This document shows, piece by piece, positions 1 to 7,305 of a DNA stretch of 15,434 bases. The notes below the pieces were generated by a model. The model did no database searches. It was given only the letters and a program-made list of their open reading frames with translations, and was not told where the DNA came from. Where the stretch lies: NCBI GenBank assembly GCA_021738105.1, contig JAIPCS010000064.1, forward strand, positions 1-15,434, written 5' to 3'. Each line of letters starts with the position of its first letter. Within the stretch, counting starts at the first letter, position 1. The stretch is from Sulfuritalea sp. Lineage in GTDB: Bacteria; Pseudomonadota; Gammaproteobacteria; Burkholderiales; Rhodocyclaceae. A program made the translations under genes and the position numbers.

Positions 1-2139
1 CCACGTCTGCCACTCGGCGGACTGATTACGTTTTTCGGTTTTGTCGCCGGGATGATGCTGCTGCGTGAATTGTTCAAGCAGTATGTGCATGGCCTTTTGC
101 GTATGGCAGAGAGTTTGCGCCTGATGCTCGGCGCCAATCGTAACTTTCGTGTCGAGACCGACGGTCCACCGGAGATTAGCGAGCTGGCAAGGGCGGCAAA
201 TGATCTGGCGCAGCAGCGTGACGAGTTGCTGAGTGATGTCGAGGCGCAAATCAATATTGCCAAGGCCGCGGTTGAAGAGGAAAAGAACCGGCTTGCCGCC
301 TTGATGTCCGAGCTGGCCATGGGCGTCGTTGTATGCAACCTCGATGGACGTATCCTGCTATACAACAGTCGGGCTCGTCTGCAGTTCAAGGCGCTGGCGC
401 AGGAGGCGACGTCGATGAACAGCGGAGCGCTGATAGGGCTTGGACGTTCGATTTTTTCAATACTCGAGCGGGGTCAGATCACCCATTCTCTGGAGAATAT
501 CCAGCAACGATTACGCAAAGGCAGTACCGGGCCAACCGCCAATTTCATAACAGCAACACGTGGCGGGCAATTGTTGCGTGCCCAGATGGCCCCTGTGCTC
601 GGTACCGCCGAGCGCGGTTCAAAGGCGGATGCTCCACCCAGTCACCTTTCCGGGAAAGCGGAAGATGGAGCTGGTTCACAGCCTGCATCAGATCGGGAAG
701 CGGCGCCGCCCGAGGTTGAGCTACAAGTTACGGGTTACGTACTGACGATCGAGAACATTACCGTCAACTTCGAGCGCGAAGCCGAGCGAGACCAGGTCCT
801 GCAATCACTTACTGACGGCAATCGCGCGGCGCTCGCCAATATCCGTGCCGCGGTCGAAATGTTGATTGACACGCCGGACATGGAGCCGGACTTCCGCAAT
901 CGCTTTACTCAAGTGATTGCGGACGAGGCGACAGTCATGAGTGAGCGACTCGACTCCACCATGAACCGCTTTACCGATTCGCTCAAGACGCGATGGCCAC
1001 TTGAAGATGTGCTGGCGGTAGATATTGTTGCGGCAGCGGCGCAGCGTATTGAAGATCGACTGAAGCTGCCTATCAAGAATGAAGAGCAGGACAGGAATCT
1101 GTGGGTGAGAGTTGATAGCTTTGCGTTGATTCAGGCAATGAATTTTCTTGCGTCGCGCCTGCAGGATCATTATGCGATTCGCGAGTTGCGATTGCGGCTG
1201 AGTTCCGAGGGTCGGATGGTTTATGTCGACTTGATCTGGTCGGGTACGCCTGTGTCATCCGAGACGTTGTATACATGGGAGTTGGAGCCAATGAATATCG
1301 GTACCGACACCAGCCCACTGACATTGCGCGACGTGATCGATCGGCATGGTGGCGAAATCTGGTACCAGCGTGACAAGGCGGCCCACAAAGCCTTTTTCCG
1401 TATTGTGTTGCCGATCGCTGACATGACCGAAGTTGCGATGGCCGATCAGGCACAGCATTTGCACAGCGAAAGCCGCCCCGAGTATTACGATTTCGATCTT
1501 TTTGCCACGCGCGATGCGGAAGGGTCGGGAATCGATCTTGATCGTAAGTTGACTGATCTCGCGTACTCGGTATTCGATACCGAAACGACAGGTTTGGAAC
1601 CTTCCAAGGGCGATGAGATCATTCAGATGGGTGCCGTGCGTATCGTTAACAGTCGGTTATTGCGGCAGGAGGTTTTTGATCAACTGGTCGATCCACGTGT
1701 TCCATTGAAAGCGGCTGGCATCCCGATTCACGGTATTACCGAGGACATGGTCAAAAACCAGCCGACACTCGACGCTGTGCTGCCGGCGTTCCACGAGTTT
1801 TGTAGCGAGACGGTGCTGGTTGCGCACAATGCGGCATTCGACATGCGGTTTTTTCAAATCAAGGAAAGCAGTCTTGGCGTGCGCTTCACCCAGCCAGTAC
1901 TCGACACCCTGCTGTTGTCAGCGGTGATTCATCCAAACCAGGAATCTCATCGGTTGGAGAGCATTGCGGAGCGACTTGGCATCAATGTCATCGGCCGCCA
2001 CACGGCGCTGGGCGACGCATTTGTCACCGGTGAAGTGTTTCTAAAAATGATCCCTTTGCTTGCCGACAAGGGAATATTTACGCTGCGCCAGGCGCTTGAT
2101 GCTGCTCAGAAAACCTATTTTGCACGCATCAAATACTGA
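1..2139 (+). CDS. Membrane HAMP/PAS protein with C-terminal DEDDh 3'-5' exonuclease (5' end missing)
   Basis: The reading frame is open from base 1. The first in-frame ATG (52) lies inside a hydrophobic stretch (LGGLITFFGFVAGMML), so the true start is upstream. Numbering from that ATG: a HAMP-like linker (about 10-65) leads into a coiled coil, then a PAS-like segment (about 83-190, around VVVCNLDGRILLYN), a low-complexity insert (about 185-225), a histidine-kinase-like helical region (about 245-310), a degenerate ATPase-like region (about 355-455) and a DnaQ-type exonuclease (about 500-690). The exonuclease has all DEDDh residues: D509 and E511 (FDTETTG), D597 (HNAAFD), H650 and D655 (HTALGD). 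The kinase part looks dead: the HELR-type phosphoacceptor position reads TDGNR (Asp255 for His), and I see no clear N or G box. It probably degrades or proofreads nucleic acid 3' ends at the membrane; signal and substrate are unknown. Often annotated as a Pol III epsilon-like exonuclease. Confidence 0.88.
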   Translation, partial: PRLPLGGLITFFGFVAGMMLLRELFKQYVHGLLRMAESLRLMLGANRNFRVETDGPPEISELARAANDLAQQRDELLSDVEAQINIAKAAVEEEKNRLAALMSELAMGVVVCNLDGRILLYNSRARLQFKALAQEATSMNSGALIGLGRSIFSILERGQITHSLENIQQRLRKGSTGPTANFITATRGGQLLRAQMAPVLGTAERGSKADAPPSHLSGKAEDGAGSQPASDREAAPPEVELQVTGYVLTIENITVNFEREAERDQVLQSLTDGNRAALANIRAAVEMLIDTPDMEPDFRNRFTQVIADEATVMSERLDSTMNRFTDSLKTRWPLEDVLAVDIVAAAAQRIEDRLKLPIKNEEQDRNLWVRVDSFALIQAMNFLASRLQDHYAIRELRLRLSSEGRMVYVDLIWSGTPVSSETLYTWELEPMNIGTDTSPLTLRDVIDRHGGEIWYQRDKAAHKAFFRIVLPIADMTEVAMADQAQHLHSESRPEYYDFDLFATRDAEGSGIDLDRKLTDLAYSVFDTETTGLEPSKGDEIIQMGAVRIVNSRLLRQEVFDQLVDPRVPLKAAGIPIHGITEDMVKNQPTLDAVLPAFHEFCSETVLVAHNAAFDMRFFQIKESSLGVRFTQPVLDTLLLSAVIHPNQESHRLESIAERLGINVIGRHTALGDAFVTGEVFLKMIPLLADKGIFTLRQALDAAQKTYFARIKY

Positions 2140-2222
2140 ACAGTCAGTGGTGTGGTCGGTTTTTTCAGGAAGGTGTCGACAGTGCCTCGACGACAAGAAA
2201 TGAAGAGGCAAGGCGCGCTGAC

Positions 2223-4289
2223 ATGGTGAACTCCGCAACCGGTATCACGACTACTGCCATTCCGCTGCGCTTGCCCTTGATGCGCGGTGACAGTCGTGTG
2301 CGCATTGCCCTGGTGGGGCTACCTGGCGGCGGCAAGACAACGTTGTTCGAGGCGGTGTCGAGCACTGCGCCTCTTACCGGAGAGCTGACTGGTACACATC
2401 GCGTTTATCGTGAATGTACGGTGCAGATCGGTCTCGACGAAGCCAGCGTGGTGGATCTGCCCAATATCCATTCACTACATCATCTCGAAGGCGATGATCT
2501 GTCCGCCTTGAAGTACCTGCTATGGGGTGATGACAGACCACCTGTCTCGGTGCACGAGCAGTCCGGTCCGCCGGCCCCCTTTGCACCGCCTGACCTGATC
2601 ATTCAGGTTGTAGATGCCACCAGCTTGCAAAGCCACCTTGAGCTGACGCTGGAGCTCAGCCAACTCGGCCGTCCGATTGTGCTGGCACTCAATCACATGG
2701 ATGAGGCCGTGACGAAAGGGCTGTACATCAACGTCAAGGCTCTGGAAGAACTTCTCGGCATTCCGGTGGTTCCGACCGTGGCATTGATGGGGCAGGGAAT
2801 CGCAGAGCTGTTCCGCGCTGCAGTAAATTCTGCGCGTGAGGCAATTTGCCCTCTGCCACAACCGCCCAGTCAGCACATTATGGAGAGCTTGCGGCCACTG
2901 GATGTTGCAATGAACCGCCCGGAAATACATGCGGCGTTTCGCGTGCCGCATCCCTTGCTGCTAATGCAGTTTGCCGCCGACGATCGCTTTGTTGAGTACG
3001 AACTCGGGCAGCATTTTCCGCAACTGCTGCCCGAGTTGCGCGCCCTGCGTGAAGCTGCCGGGCGAGGTTTGCCGCGCCCATTGGCCGACGAACTGCACGC
3101 TGATCGACATCATCTTGCCGCGACGCTGGTTGAGGCGGCGATGCGAATGGGGTCGCCGAAGCAGAAAAAAGGCTGGCGCTACTGGCTGGACGAGTTGTTC
3201 CTGCATCCGCAATGGGGGCTGATCGGTAGCCTGGTCGTATTCGCCGCGGTGTTGTTCGTCGTCTTCGAAGTCAGCGGCTGGATCGATTCTCTGACCACGG
3301 TTCGCCTGACGGAAGCGTTCGCCGACTGGCAACCCTTGTCTACCGGGGGAGTGGTTGCGCGCGCCGTGCTCGACGGCCTGATCGGTCTGACGGGTATCGT
3401 TGTGCCCTACATGATTCCGCTCGTCATGCTGTTGGTGACACTCGAGGAAGCCGGTCTGATGCATCGTATCGCGTTCGTCGTGGACCGAGGCTTCCACAAA
3501 ATTGGCTTGCACGGCGGCGTTGCCGTACCCTTTTTGCTGGGTCTGGGATGCAACGTCCCGGCCATATCAGGTGCGGCGAGAGCTACCAGTGGCCGCGAAC
3601 GCGTGATCGCTTCGGTGCTGATCACATTTGTGCCTTGCTCTGCGCGCTCTGCCATCATTCTCGCCATCGCCGGCAAGTATCTCGGCGCTGGCGGTGTGTT
3701 CGGCATGTTTGCACTAACACTGGTCGTTATCGCCGTCATGGGCAGCGTGCTTTCTCGAGGAGATCGCGAACTGGGTCCTGGCCAGGTTCAGGAAATTCCT
3801 GCGTATGCACTGCCAACGTGGCAGAAATTGCTGGCAGAAACTTGGGAACGCACCCGCGATATCCTGACCATCGTGACGCCTTTGCTGGTGGGCGGCAGCG
3901 TGGTGCTGGCCTTGCTCAATCACATTGGCGCGGACAGTCTGATCAATGCTCTGTTGATGCCGGTAAGTGTCTGGTGGCTGGGTCTGCCACTGGCGCTCGG
4001 TGTGCCTCTGCTATTCGGTGTCCTGCGCAAGGAATTGTCCTTGTTGATGATCTTTCAGGCGTTGGGGACGCAGGAAATCGGTACCCTGCTCGATTCAGTC
4101 CAGATTGTCACCCTGCTGCTGTTTATCACTTTCTATATTCCCTGTGTATCTACCTTTGCTGTCATGCTGAAGACAATCGGACGACGAGATGCCTTGTTTT
4201 CGGTCGCTCTTTCGGTTGCTGTGGCACTGCTGGTCAGTGGCATAGTAAGAGTGGTTTTCGGGGGGGTACAGCTCGCTGCGGGCGGGTAG
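2223..4289 (+). CDS. feoB: FeoB-like ferrous iron (divalent metal) transport GTPase
   Basis: Inner-membrane protein of 688 residues, somewhat shorter than typical FeoB (E. coli about 770). An N-terminal G domain (about 25-215) has P-loop GLPGGGKT (32-39), DLPN (78-81) where GTPases usually have DxxG, and NHMD (157-160) as the base-specificity motif. A soluble linker leads to LDELFLHPQWG (322-332), the usual entry to the FeoB membrane part. Two Gate-like halves follow: GLGCNVPAISGA with Cys443, VPCSARSAI with Cys472, then LRKELSLLMIFQ and FYIPCVSTFAVML near the end. These match FeoB pore-region motifs, so transport of Fe2+ or a related metal driven or gated by GTP is likely. The P-loop and G3 depart from classic FeoB and no feoA is adjacent. 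ATG 2223 follows AAGG (2210-2213) by nine bases; ATG 2280 is a possible later start but has no ribosome-binding site. Confidence 0.88.
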   Translation: MVNSATGITTTAIPLRLPLMRGDSRVRIALVGLPGGGKTTLFEAVSSTAPLTGELTGTHRVYRECTVQIGLDEASVVDLPNIHSLHHLEGDDLSALKYLLWGDDRPPVSVHEQSGPPAPFAPPDLIIQVVDATSLQSHLELTLELSQLGRPIVLALNHMDEAVTKGLYINVKALEELLGIPVVPTVALMGQGIAELFRAAVNSAREAICPLPQPPSQHIMESLRPLDVAMNRPEIHAAFRVPHPLLLMQFAADDRFVEYELGQHFPQLLPELRALREAAGRGLPRPLADELHADRHHLAATLVEAAMRMGSPKQKKGWRYWLDELFLHPQWGLIGSLVVFAAVLFVVFEVSGWIDSLTTVRLTEAFADWQPLSTGGVVARAVLDGLIGLTGIVVPYMIPLVMLLVTLEEAGLMHRIAFVVDRGFHKIGLHGGVAVPFLLGLGCNVPAISGAARATSGRERVIASVLITFVPCSARSAIILAIAGKYLGAGGVFGMFALTLVVIAVMGSVLSRGDRELGPGQVQEIPAYALPTWQKLLAETWERTRDILTIVTPLLVGGSVVLALLNHIGADSLINALLMPVSVWWLGLPLALGVPLLFGVLRKELSLLMIFQALGTQEIGTLLDSVQIVTLLLFITFYIPCVSTFAVMLKTIGRRDALFSVALSVAVALLVSGIVRVVFGGVQLAAGG

Positions 4290-4330
4290 CGGGTTGCATC
4301 CTTGTCCGCCAGTAGTGTTACCTTTGCAGT

Positions 4331-4351
4331 TTTCAGGTTTCTGAAAGAGAG
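4331..4351 (+). promoter_or_regulatory. Small hairpin next to the ribosome-binding site of the CZB gene
   Basis: TTTCAG (4331-4336) and CTGAAA (4341-4346) are perfect inverted repeats around a GTTT loop. The A/G-rich AGAGAG (4346-4351), nine bases before ATG 4361, is the likely ribosome-binding site and starts at the last base of the stem. The stem is weak and no T run follows, so it is not a convincing terminator. Occlusion of the ribosome-binding site is possible but unproven, and a six-base stem can occur by chance. Confidence 0.25.
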
Positions 4352-4360
4352 ACACCAAGC

Positions 4361-4726
4361 ATGCAAGAATTCGATTTTGACAGCGCGATAAGTTGGCACA
4401 GGTCGTGGAAGATGAAATTCCATATGGCTCTCGACACCATTCGCAGCAAAGATTTCGATACGCAACCCATTGGTGATGACACGCAATGTCGATTGGGTCA
4501 ATGGCTGGCGGCCAATGCGAGCGAACTGGCAGGGTCTGGGTCGGCCGAGGAACTCTTGACGGTGCACGGCGAGTTTCACCGTCAGTCGCAGTCCATCGCC
4601 GATGCCATAAGGAATGAAAAAATCGTTCAGTTGAATGACAAAGCCATTGTCGAGTTTGGCGTCCTGTCAGACAGAATCGAATCATTGCTGAAGCAGCTCA
4701 AGGCGGAACTCAGCCGGACTGGCTGA
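4361..4726 (+). CDS. Stand-alone CZB (chemoreceptor zinc-binding) domain protein
   Basis: A 121-residue soluble, mostly helical protein made almost entirely of one CZB domain. The three-His/one-Cys zinc site is visible: His13 in WHRSWKMKFH, Cys43 in DDTQCRLGQWL and His69/His73 in HGEFH. The spacing matches CZB domains known at the C-termini of chemoreceptors and diguanylate cyclases, where zinc occupancy or cysteine oxidation alters signalling. Here the domain has no receptor, cyclase or membrane segment attached. It probably binds zinc in the cytoplasm and acts on a partner. It starts 71 bases after the FeoB-like gene, with AGAGAG before ATG 4361. This suggests a link with metal transport, but co-transcription is inferred only from spacing and orientation. 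Family assignment is firm; function is open. Confidence 0.85.
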   Translation: MQEFDFDSAISWHRSWKMKFHMALDTIRSKDFDTQPIGDDTQCRLGQWLAANASELAGSGSAEELLTVHGEFHRQSQSIADAIRNEKIVQLNDKAIVEFGVLSDRIESLLKQLKAELSRTG

Positions 4727-4802
4727 GTTGGATCGTTGCCATGATCGGCCTGTCATGTAATGCTCTGAATCTTCATCAATCGGACGTGCCCATCAAATAG
4801 CC

Positions 4803-6776
4803 ATGAATACAGCTCCAATTTTTGTCAGAACCAGCAAAGGCGAACAGGAAGCGGAAGCGACATCCTCTGGACTCGCGCGCGATTTGCACAAGTTACTGCG
4901 GGTCATAGATGGAGTGTCCACCGTTGCCGAGCTGCGAAATTGGTTTGGCGATCTATCGGAAGCCGCATTTGATGAGGCGCTGGACACTCTGATTAGCGAA
5001 GATTTGATCCAGGAATCCGAAGGACCTGTACCGGAGGGCAATCACTCGGATTCGCCGGCCGATGAGTCGCAACGGCAGGCGCAGGCGCTTCGCGCAAAAT
5101 TGATGGCGAGACGTAAGAAGGCGGAAAGTTCGACGGAGGACGTTGAGACTCCAGGCCTTGGTGCCGACGAACAAATGCAACGTGATGCCGAAGAGCAGGC
5201 GCAAAACGAGAAAGAAGCGCTTGCTCGGGAGGAGGCCGAGAAACAGGCGCGGCGCGAAGCAGAGGAACAGGCCAGACTCGACGCCGAAGCAGAGGCAAGA
5301 AGGAAAGCCGAGGAACTGGCTCGGCAGGCAGCCGAAGCACAAGCACAGCGTGAGGCGGAGGAGCGTGCTCGACTGGCGGCAGCGGAGCAGGCACGAAGGG
5401 ATACTGAGGAACAGGTGAGACGCGAGGCCGAAGAGCGTGTTCGGCGGGAGGAAGAAGCTCTGGATCGCCTGGCGGCCGAAGAGTCGGCACGACTCGAGGC
5501 AGAAAAGCAAGCAAGGCAACATGAGAAGGAAGCAAAAGCCCGTAAGCGGGCGAAGGAAGATGCGTCCGTTGCCAGCAAAAATGCGGTAGCCGGTTGGCTG
5601 CGAACATGGGGCAAGGTCTTCGCCCTGGGGCTGACGGTTCTGATCCTGGTTGTTCTGGGCGCAATTCACCTGATTTCATTTGACGGGCAGATTCCGCAAT
5701 TTGAGAAGGCGCTGAGCGGGCAGTTTCAGCAGCCGGTAAAAATCAAGTCGCTTCACCTGTCGTTGATACCGCGACCACACTTGCGATTTGACGAAGTGAC
5801 GGTCGGTGGTGAAGGGCAAATCCGCATTTTGCGAGTCAACGCCATGGGACATCTTGGTGGTCTGTTCAGTGAGAAGAAGGATTTCAAGTCGATCGAACTC
5901 GACTCGCCGTCGGTCACGGAAGACGGCTTGCGCTGGATCTTGTTTGGTAAACCGGTGGCGAAGGAGGTTGGTTTGGGTCAGGTCAGCGTGATGAACGCCC
6001 AGCTTGAATTGAAGCATGTCAGCGTCCCCGCGTTCGCGGCGCAGCTAAAACTCGATGAGACAGGCGCCTGGTCCAGCATCGCGATGGAATCGAATGATCG
6101 GAACATCAAACTGATTCTGGCCCCGAAGGATGAATCGGTGCAGTTCGACTTCGACGCAAGATCCTTCAAGATTCCGTTCGGTTCCAAGTTGACGCTGGAA
6201 GACTGGACTGCCAAAGGAACAGCGGACAGGAATGGACTCTCCCTGTCCGAGTTCAAAGGATTTGTCGTCGGCGGATTTCTGAGTGGCCAGGCGAGACTGG
6301 ACTGGCGGGCGAACTGGAATCTGACGGGTGAGTTGAGGGCGAAGCAGATAGATGCCGAGCTATTGGCGCCCGGAGTGCTGAGCAATGCGAGATTGGCGGG
6401 CGCGGCCAGTTTGTCCATGCAAGCGCCGGAATCAGCAAAGCTTTTTGCTTCGCCCCGGCTGGAGGGCAATTTTGTCAGCGAGAGAGGAACCTTGCTGGGG
6501 GTGGATATCGCGAGGATGCTGCAGGGCAGGGGAATACGCGGCGACACACGATTTGTCGATTTGACCGCAGGATTTGTTCATGAGCAGGGCGCGACTCACC
6601 TGCGGCAACTACATTTGAGCGAGGGAGCCATGTCGGCCAGCGGAACGGTGGATATCGATGCGGAGATGAATGTCAGTGGGCGATTGTTGGTCGATCTCAA
6701 GCTCGAATCGGATCGGCGTAGAGCGACGCTTGCGATATCCGGAACCTCCAGGAACGTCACATGGGATAGGCGGTAG
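4803..6776 (+). CDS. AsmA-like envelope protein with N-terminal charged octad-repeat helix
   Basis: A 657-residue protein in four parts. Residues about 1-75 form a compact helical, winged-helix-like domain (LLRVIDGVSTVAELRNWF, then a leucine-rich second half). Residues about 85-262 are very rich in Ala, Glu, Arg and Gln; within them 129-240 are 14 uninterrupted eight-residue units of the type AEEQARRE. One transmembrane segment lies at about 272-293. The rest (about 294-657) resembles AsmA: a beta-rich region opening with FEKALSGQFQQPVKIKSL and ending in a typical AsmA-like tail. The likely topology is N-terminus in the cytoplasm and AsmA part in the periplasm. AsmA-superfamily proteins are tied to phospholipid transport and outer-membrane homeostasis; a role here is inferred. 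No clear ribosome-binding site precedes ATG 4803, but the N-terminal domain supports this start. The long repeat region is unusual for the family. Confidence 0.82.
   Translation: MNTAPIFVRTSKGEQEAEATSSGLARDLHKLLRVIDGVSTVAELRNWFGDLSEAAFDEALDTLISEDLIQESEGPVPEGNHSDSPADESQRQAQALRAKLMARRKKAESSTEDVETPGLGADEQMQRDAEEQAQNEKEALAREEAEKQARREAEEQARLDAEAEARRKAEELARQAAEAQAQREAEERARLAAAEQARRDTEEQVRREAEERVRREEEALDRLAAEESARLEAEKQARQHEKEAKARKRAKEDASVASKNAVAGWLRTWGKVFALGLTVLILVVLGAIHLISFDGQIPQFEKALSGQFQQPVKIKSLHLSLIPRPHLRFDEVTVGGEGQIRILRVNAMGHLGGLFSEKKDFKSIELDSPSVTEDGLRWILFGKPVAKEVGLGQVSVMNAQLELKHVSVPAFAAQLKLDETGAWSSIAMESNDRNIKLILAPKDESVQFDFDARSFKIPFGSKLTLEDWTAKGTADRNGLSLSEFKGFVVGGFLSGQARLDWRANWNLTGELRAKQIDAELLAPGVLSNARLAGAASLSMQAPESAKLFASPRLEGNFVSERGTLLGVDIARMLQGRGIRGDTRFVDLTAGFVHEQGATHLRQLHLSEGAMSASGTVDIDAEMNVSGRLLVDLKLESDRRRATLAISGTSRNVTWDRR
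5187..5522 (+). repeat. 14 tandem 24-base units encoding eight-residue Ala/Glu/Arg repeats
   Basis: In the AsmA-like gene, residues 129-240 divide exactly into 14 octads with consensus A-E-E-x-A-R-x-x. Sequences diverge among copies while the eight-residue register holds throughout, with no insertion or deletion. The alternating acidic and basic residues suit a stiff single alpha-helix or TolA-like helix more than a heptad coiled coil. The composition also creates long empty frames on the opposite strand. Confidence 0.8.
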
Positions 6777-6844
6777 AGTTAGTGCGTCGGGTACGCTTGC
6801 GGCACTGAGCTTTCATCGGCGGCACAGATTGATCAATTCACAAC

Positions 6845-6850
6845 AAAGGA
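6845..6850 (+). promoter_or_regulatory. Shine-Dalgarno that fixes the start of the MaoC gene
   Basis: AAAGGA lies five bases before ATG 6856. The same frame stays open upstream to 6670, inside the AsmA-like gene, but the MaoC fold begins just after 6856 and no comparable site precedes the earlier start codons. This sets the hydratase start at 6856. Confidence 0.7.
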
Positions 6851-6855
6851 CTTTC

Positions 6856-7305
6856 ATGAATCCGCAGAATGGTTTCGACATAGAGGACATCAGTGTAGGC
6901 ATGAGCGCCGAGCTCGGTAAAACCATTACCGATGCCGACATCGTGATGTTTGCCGGCGTTTCAACCGACGTCAATGCCGTGCACATGGACGAGGAATTCG
7001 GAAAATCAACAATGTTCGGTGGTCGCATTGCGCATGGCATGTTGAGCGCCAGCCTGATCTCGGCGGTGCTTGGCAATCGCTTGCCTGGACCTGGCGTGAT
7101 TTACATGAGTCAATCGCTGCGATTTCGCGCGCCGGTGAGACCCGGGGATACGGTTCGTGCCAAAGTGACCGTCAAGGAAGTCATCGCCGAAAAGTGCCGG
7201 GTGGTACTCGATACTGTTTGTACCGTGGGCGACAAGGTGGTCATCGATGGCGAAGCCATGGTGATGACCACCTCACGCCAGAAGCGCGAAGCCGACTCCA
7301 AATAG
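6856..7305 (+). CDS. MaoC-family (R)-specific enoyl-CoA hydratase (PhaJ-like)
   Basis: A 149-residue single hot-dog-fold protein, the usual length for PhaJ-type hydratases. The catalytic loop reads VSTDVNAVHMDEEF; Asp38 and His43 match the Asp/His pair that adds water across trans-2-enoyl-CoA to give (R)-3-hydroxyacyl-CoA. The following GGRIAHGMLSASLIS segment is also typical of the family, as is the C-terminal part beginning LRFRAPVRPGDTV. PhaJ enzymes divert beta-oxidation intermediates to polyhydroxyalkanoate; related MaoC proteins act in other acyl-CoA pathways, and no pha gene is nearby to decide between them. The gene begins 79 bases after the AsmA-like gene with a good ribosome-binding site and overlaps the nitroreductase gene by one base. 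Confidence 0.88.
   Translation: MNPQNGFDIEDISVGMSAELGKTITDADIVMFAGVSTDVNAVHMDEEFGKSTMFGGRIAHGMLSASLISAVLGNRLPGPGVIYMSQSLRFRAPVRPGDTVRAKVTVKEVIAEKCRVVLDTVCTVGDKVVIDGEAMVMTTSRQKREADSK

Noticed and set aside
2135..2165. Possible terminator after the exonuclease gene: ACTGA/TCAGT stem and a run of six T
   Set aside because: The stem has only five pairs and the T run begins 11 bases past it, so it lacks intrinsic-terminator geometry.
3548..4315. 255-codon plus-strand frame inside the FeoB-like gene
   Set aside because: Out-of-frame shadow; the product is Cys/Arg-rich without motifs, while the FeoB frame keeps its pore motifs throughout.
4736..4761. Promoter-like TTGCCA and TGTAAT before the AsmA-like gene
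   Set aside because: The spacer is only 14 bases, too short for a normal sigma-70 promoter; not enough to call.
4953..5679. Three long overlapping minus-strand frames (190-238 codons)
   Set aside because: They mirror the Ala/Glu/Arg repeat of the AsmA-like gene. Their products are low-complexity Ser/Ala/Arg-, Leu/Phe- or Pro/Arg-rich sequences with no fold.
6781..6806. Inverted repeat AGTGC/GCACT before the MaoC gene
   Set aside because: Short stem with a long interior that can pair in a competing way, no T run and no link to a start site; consistent with chance.
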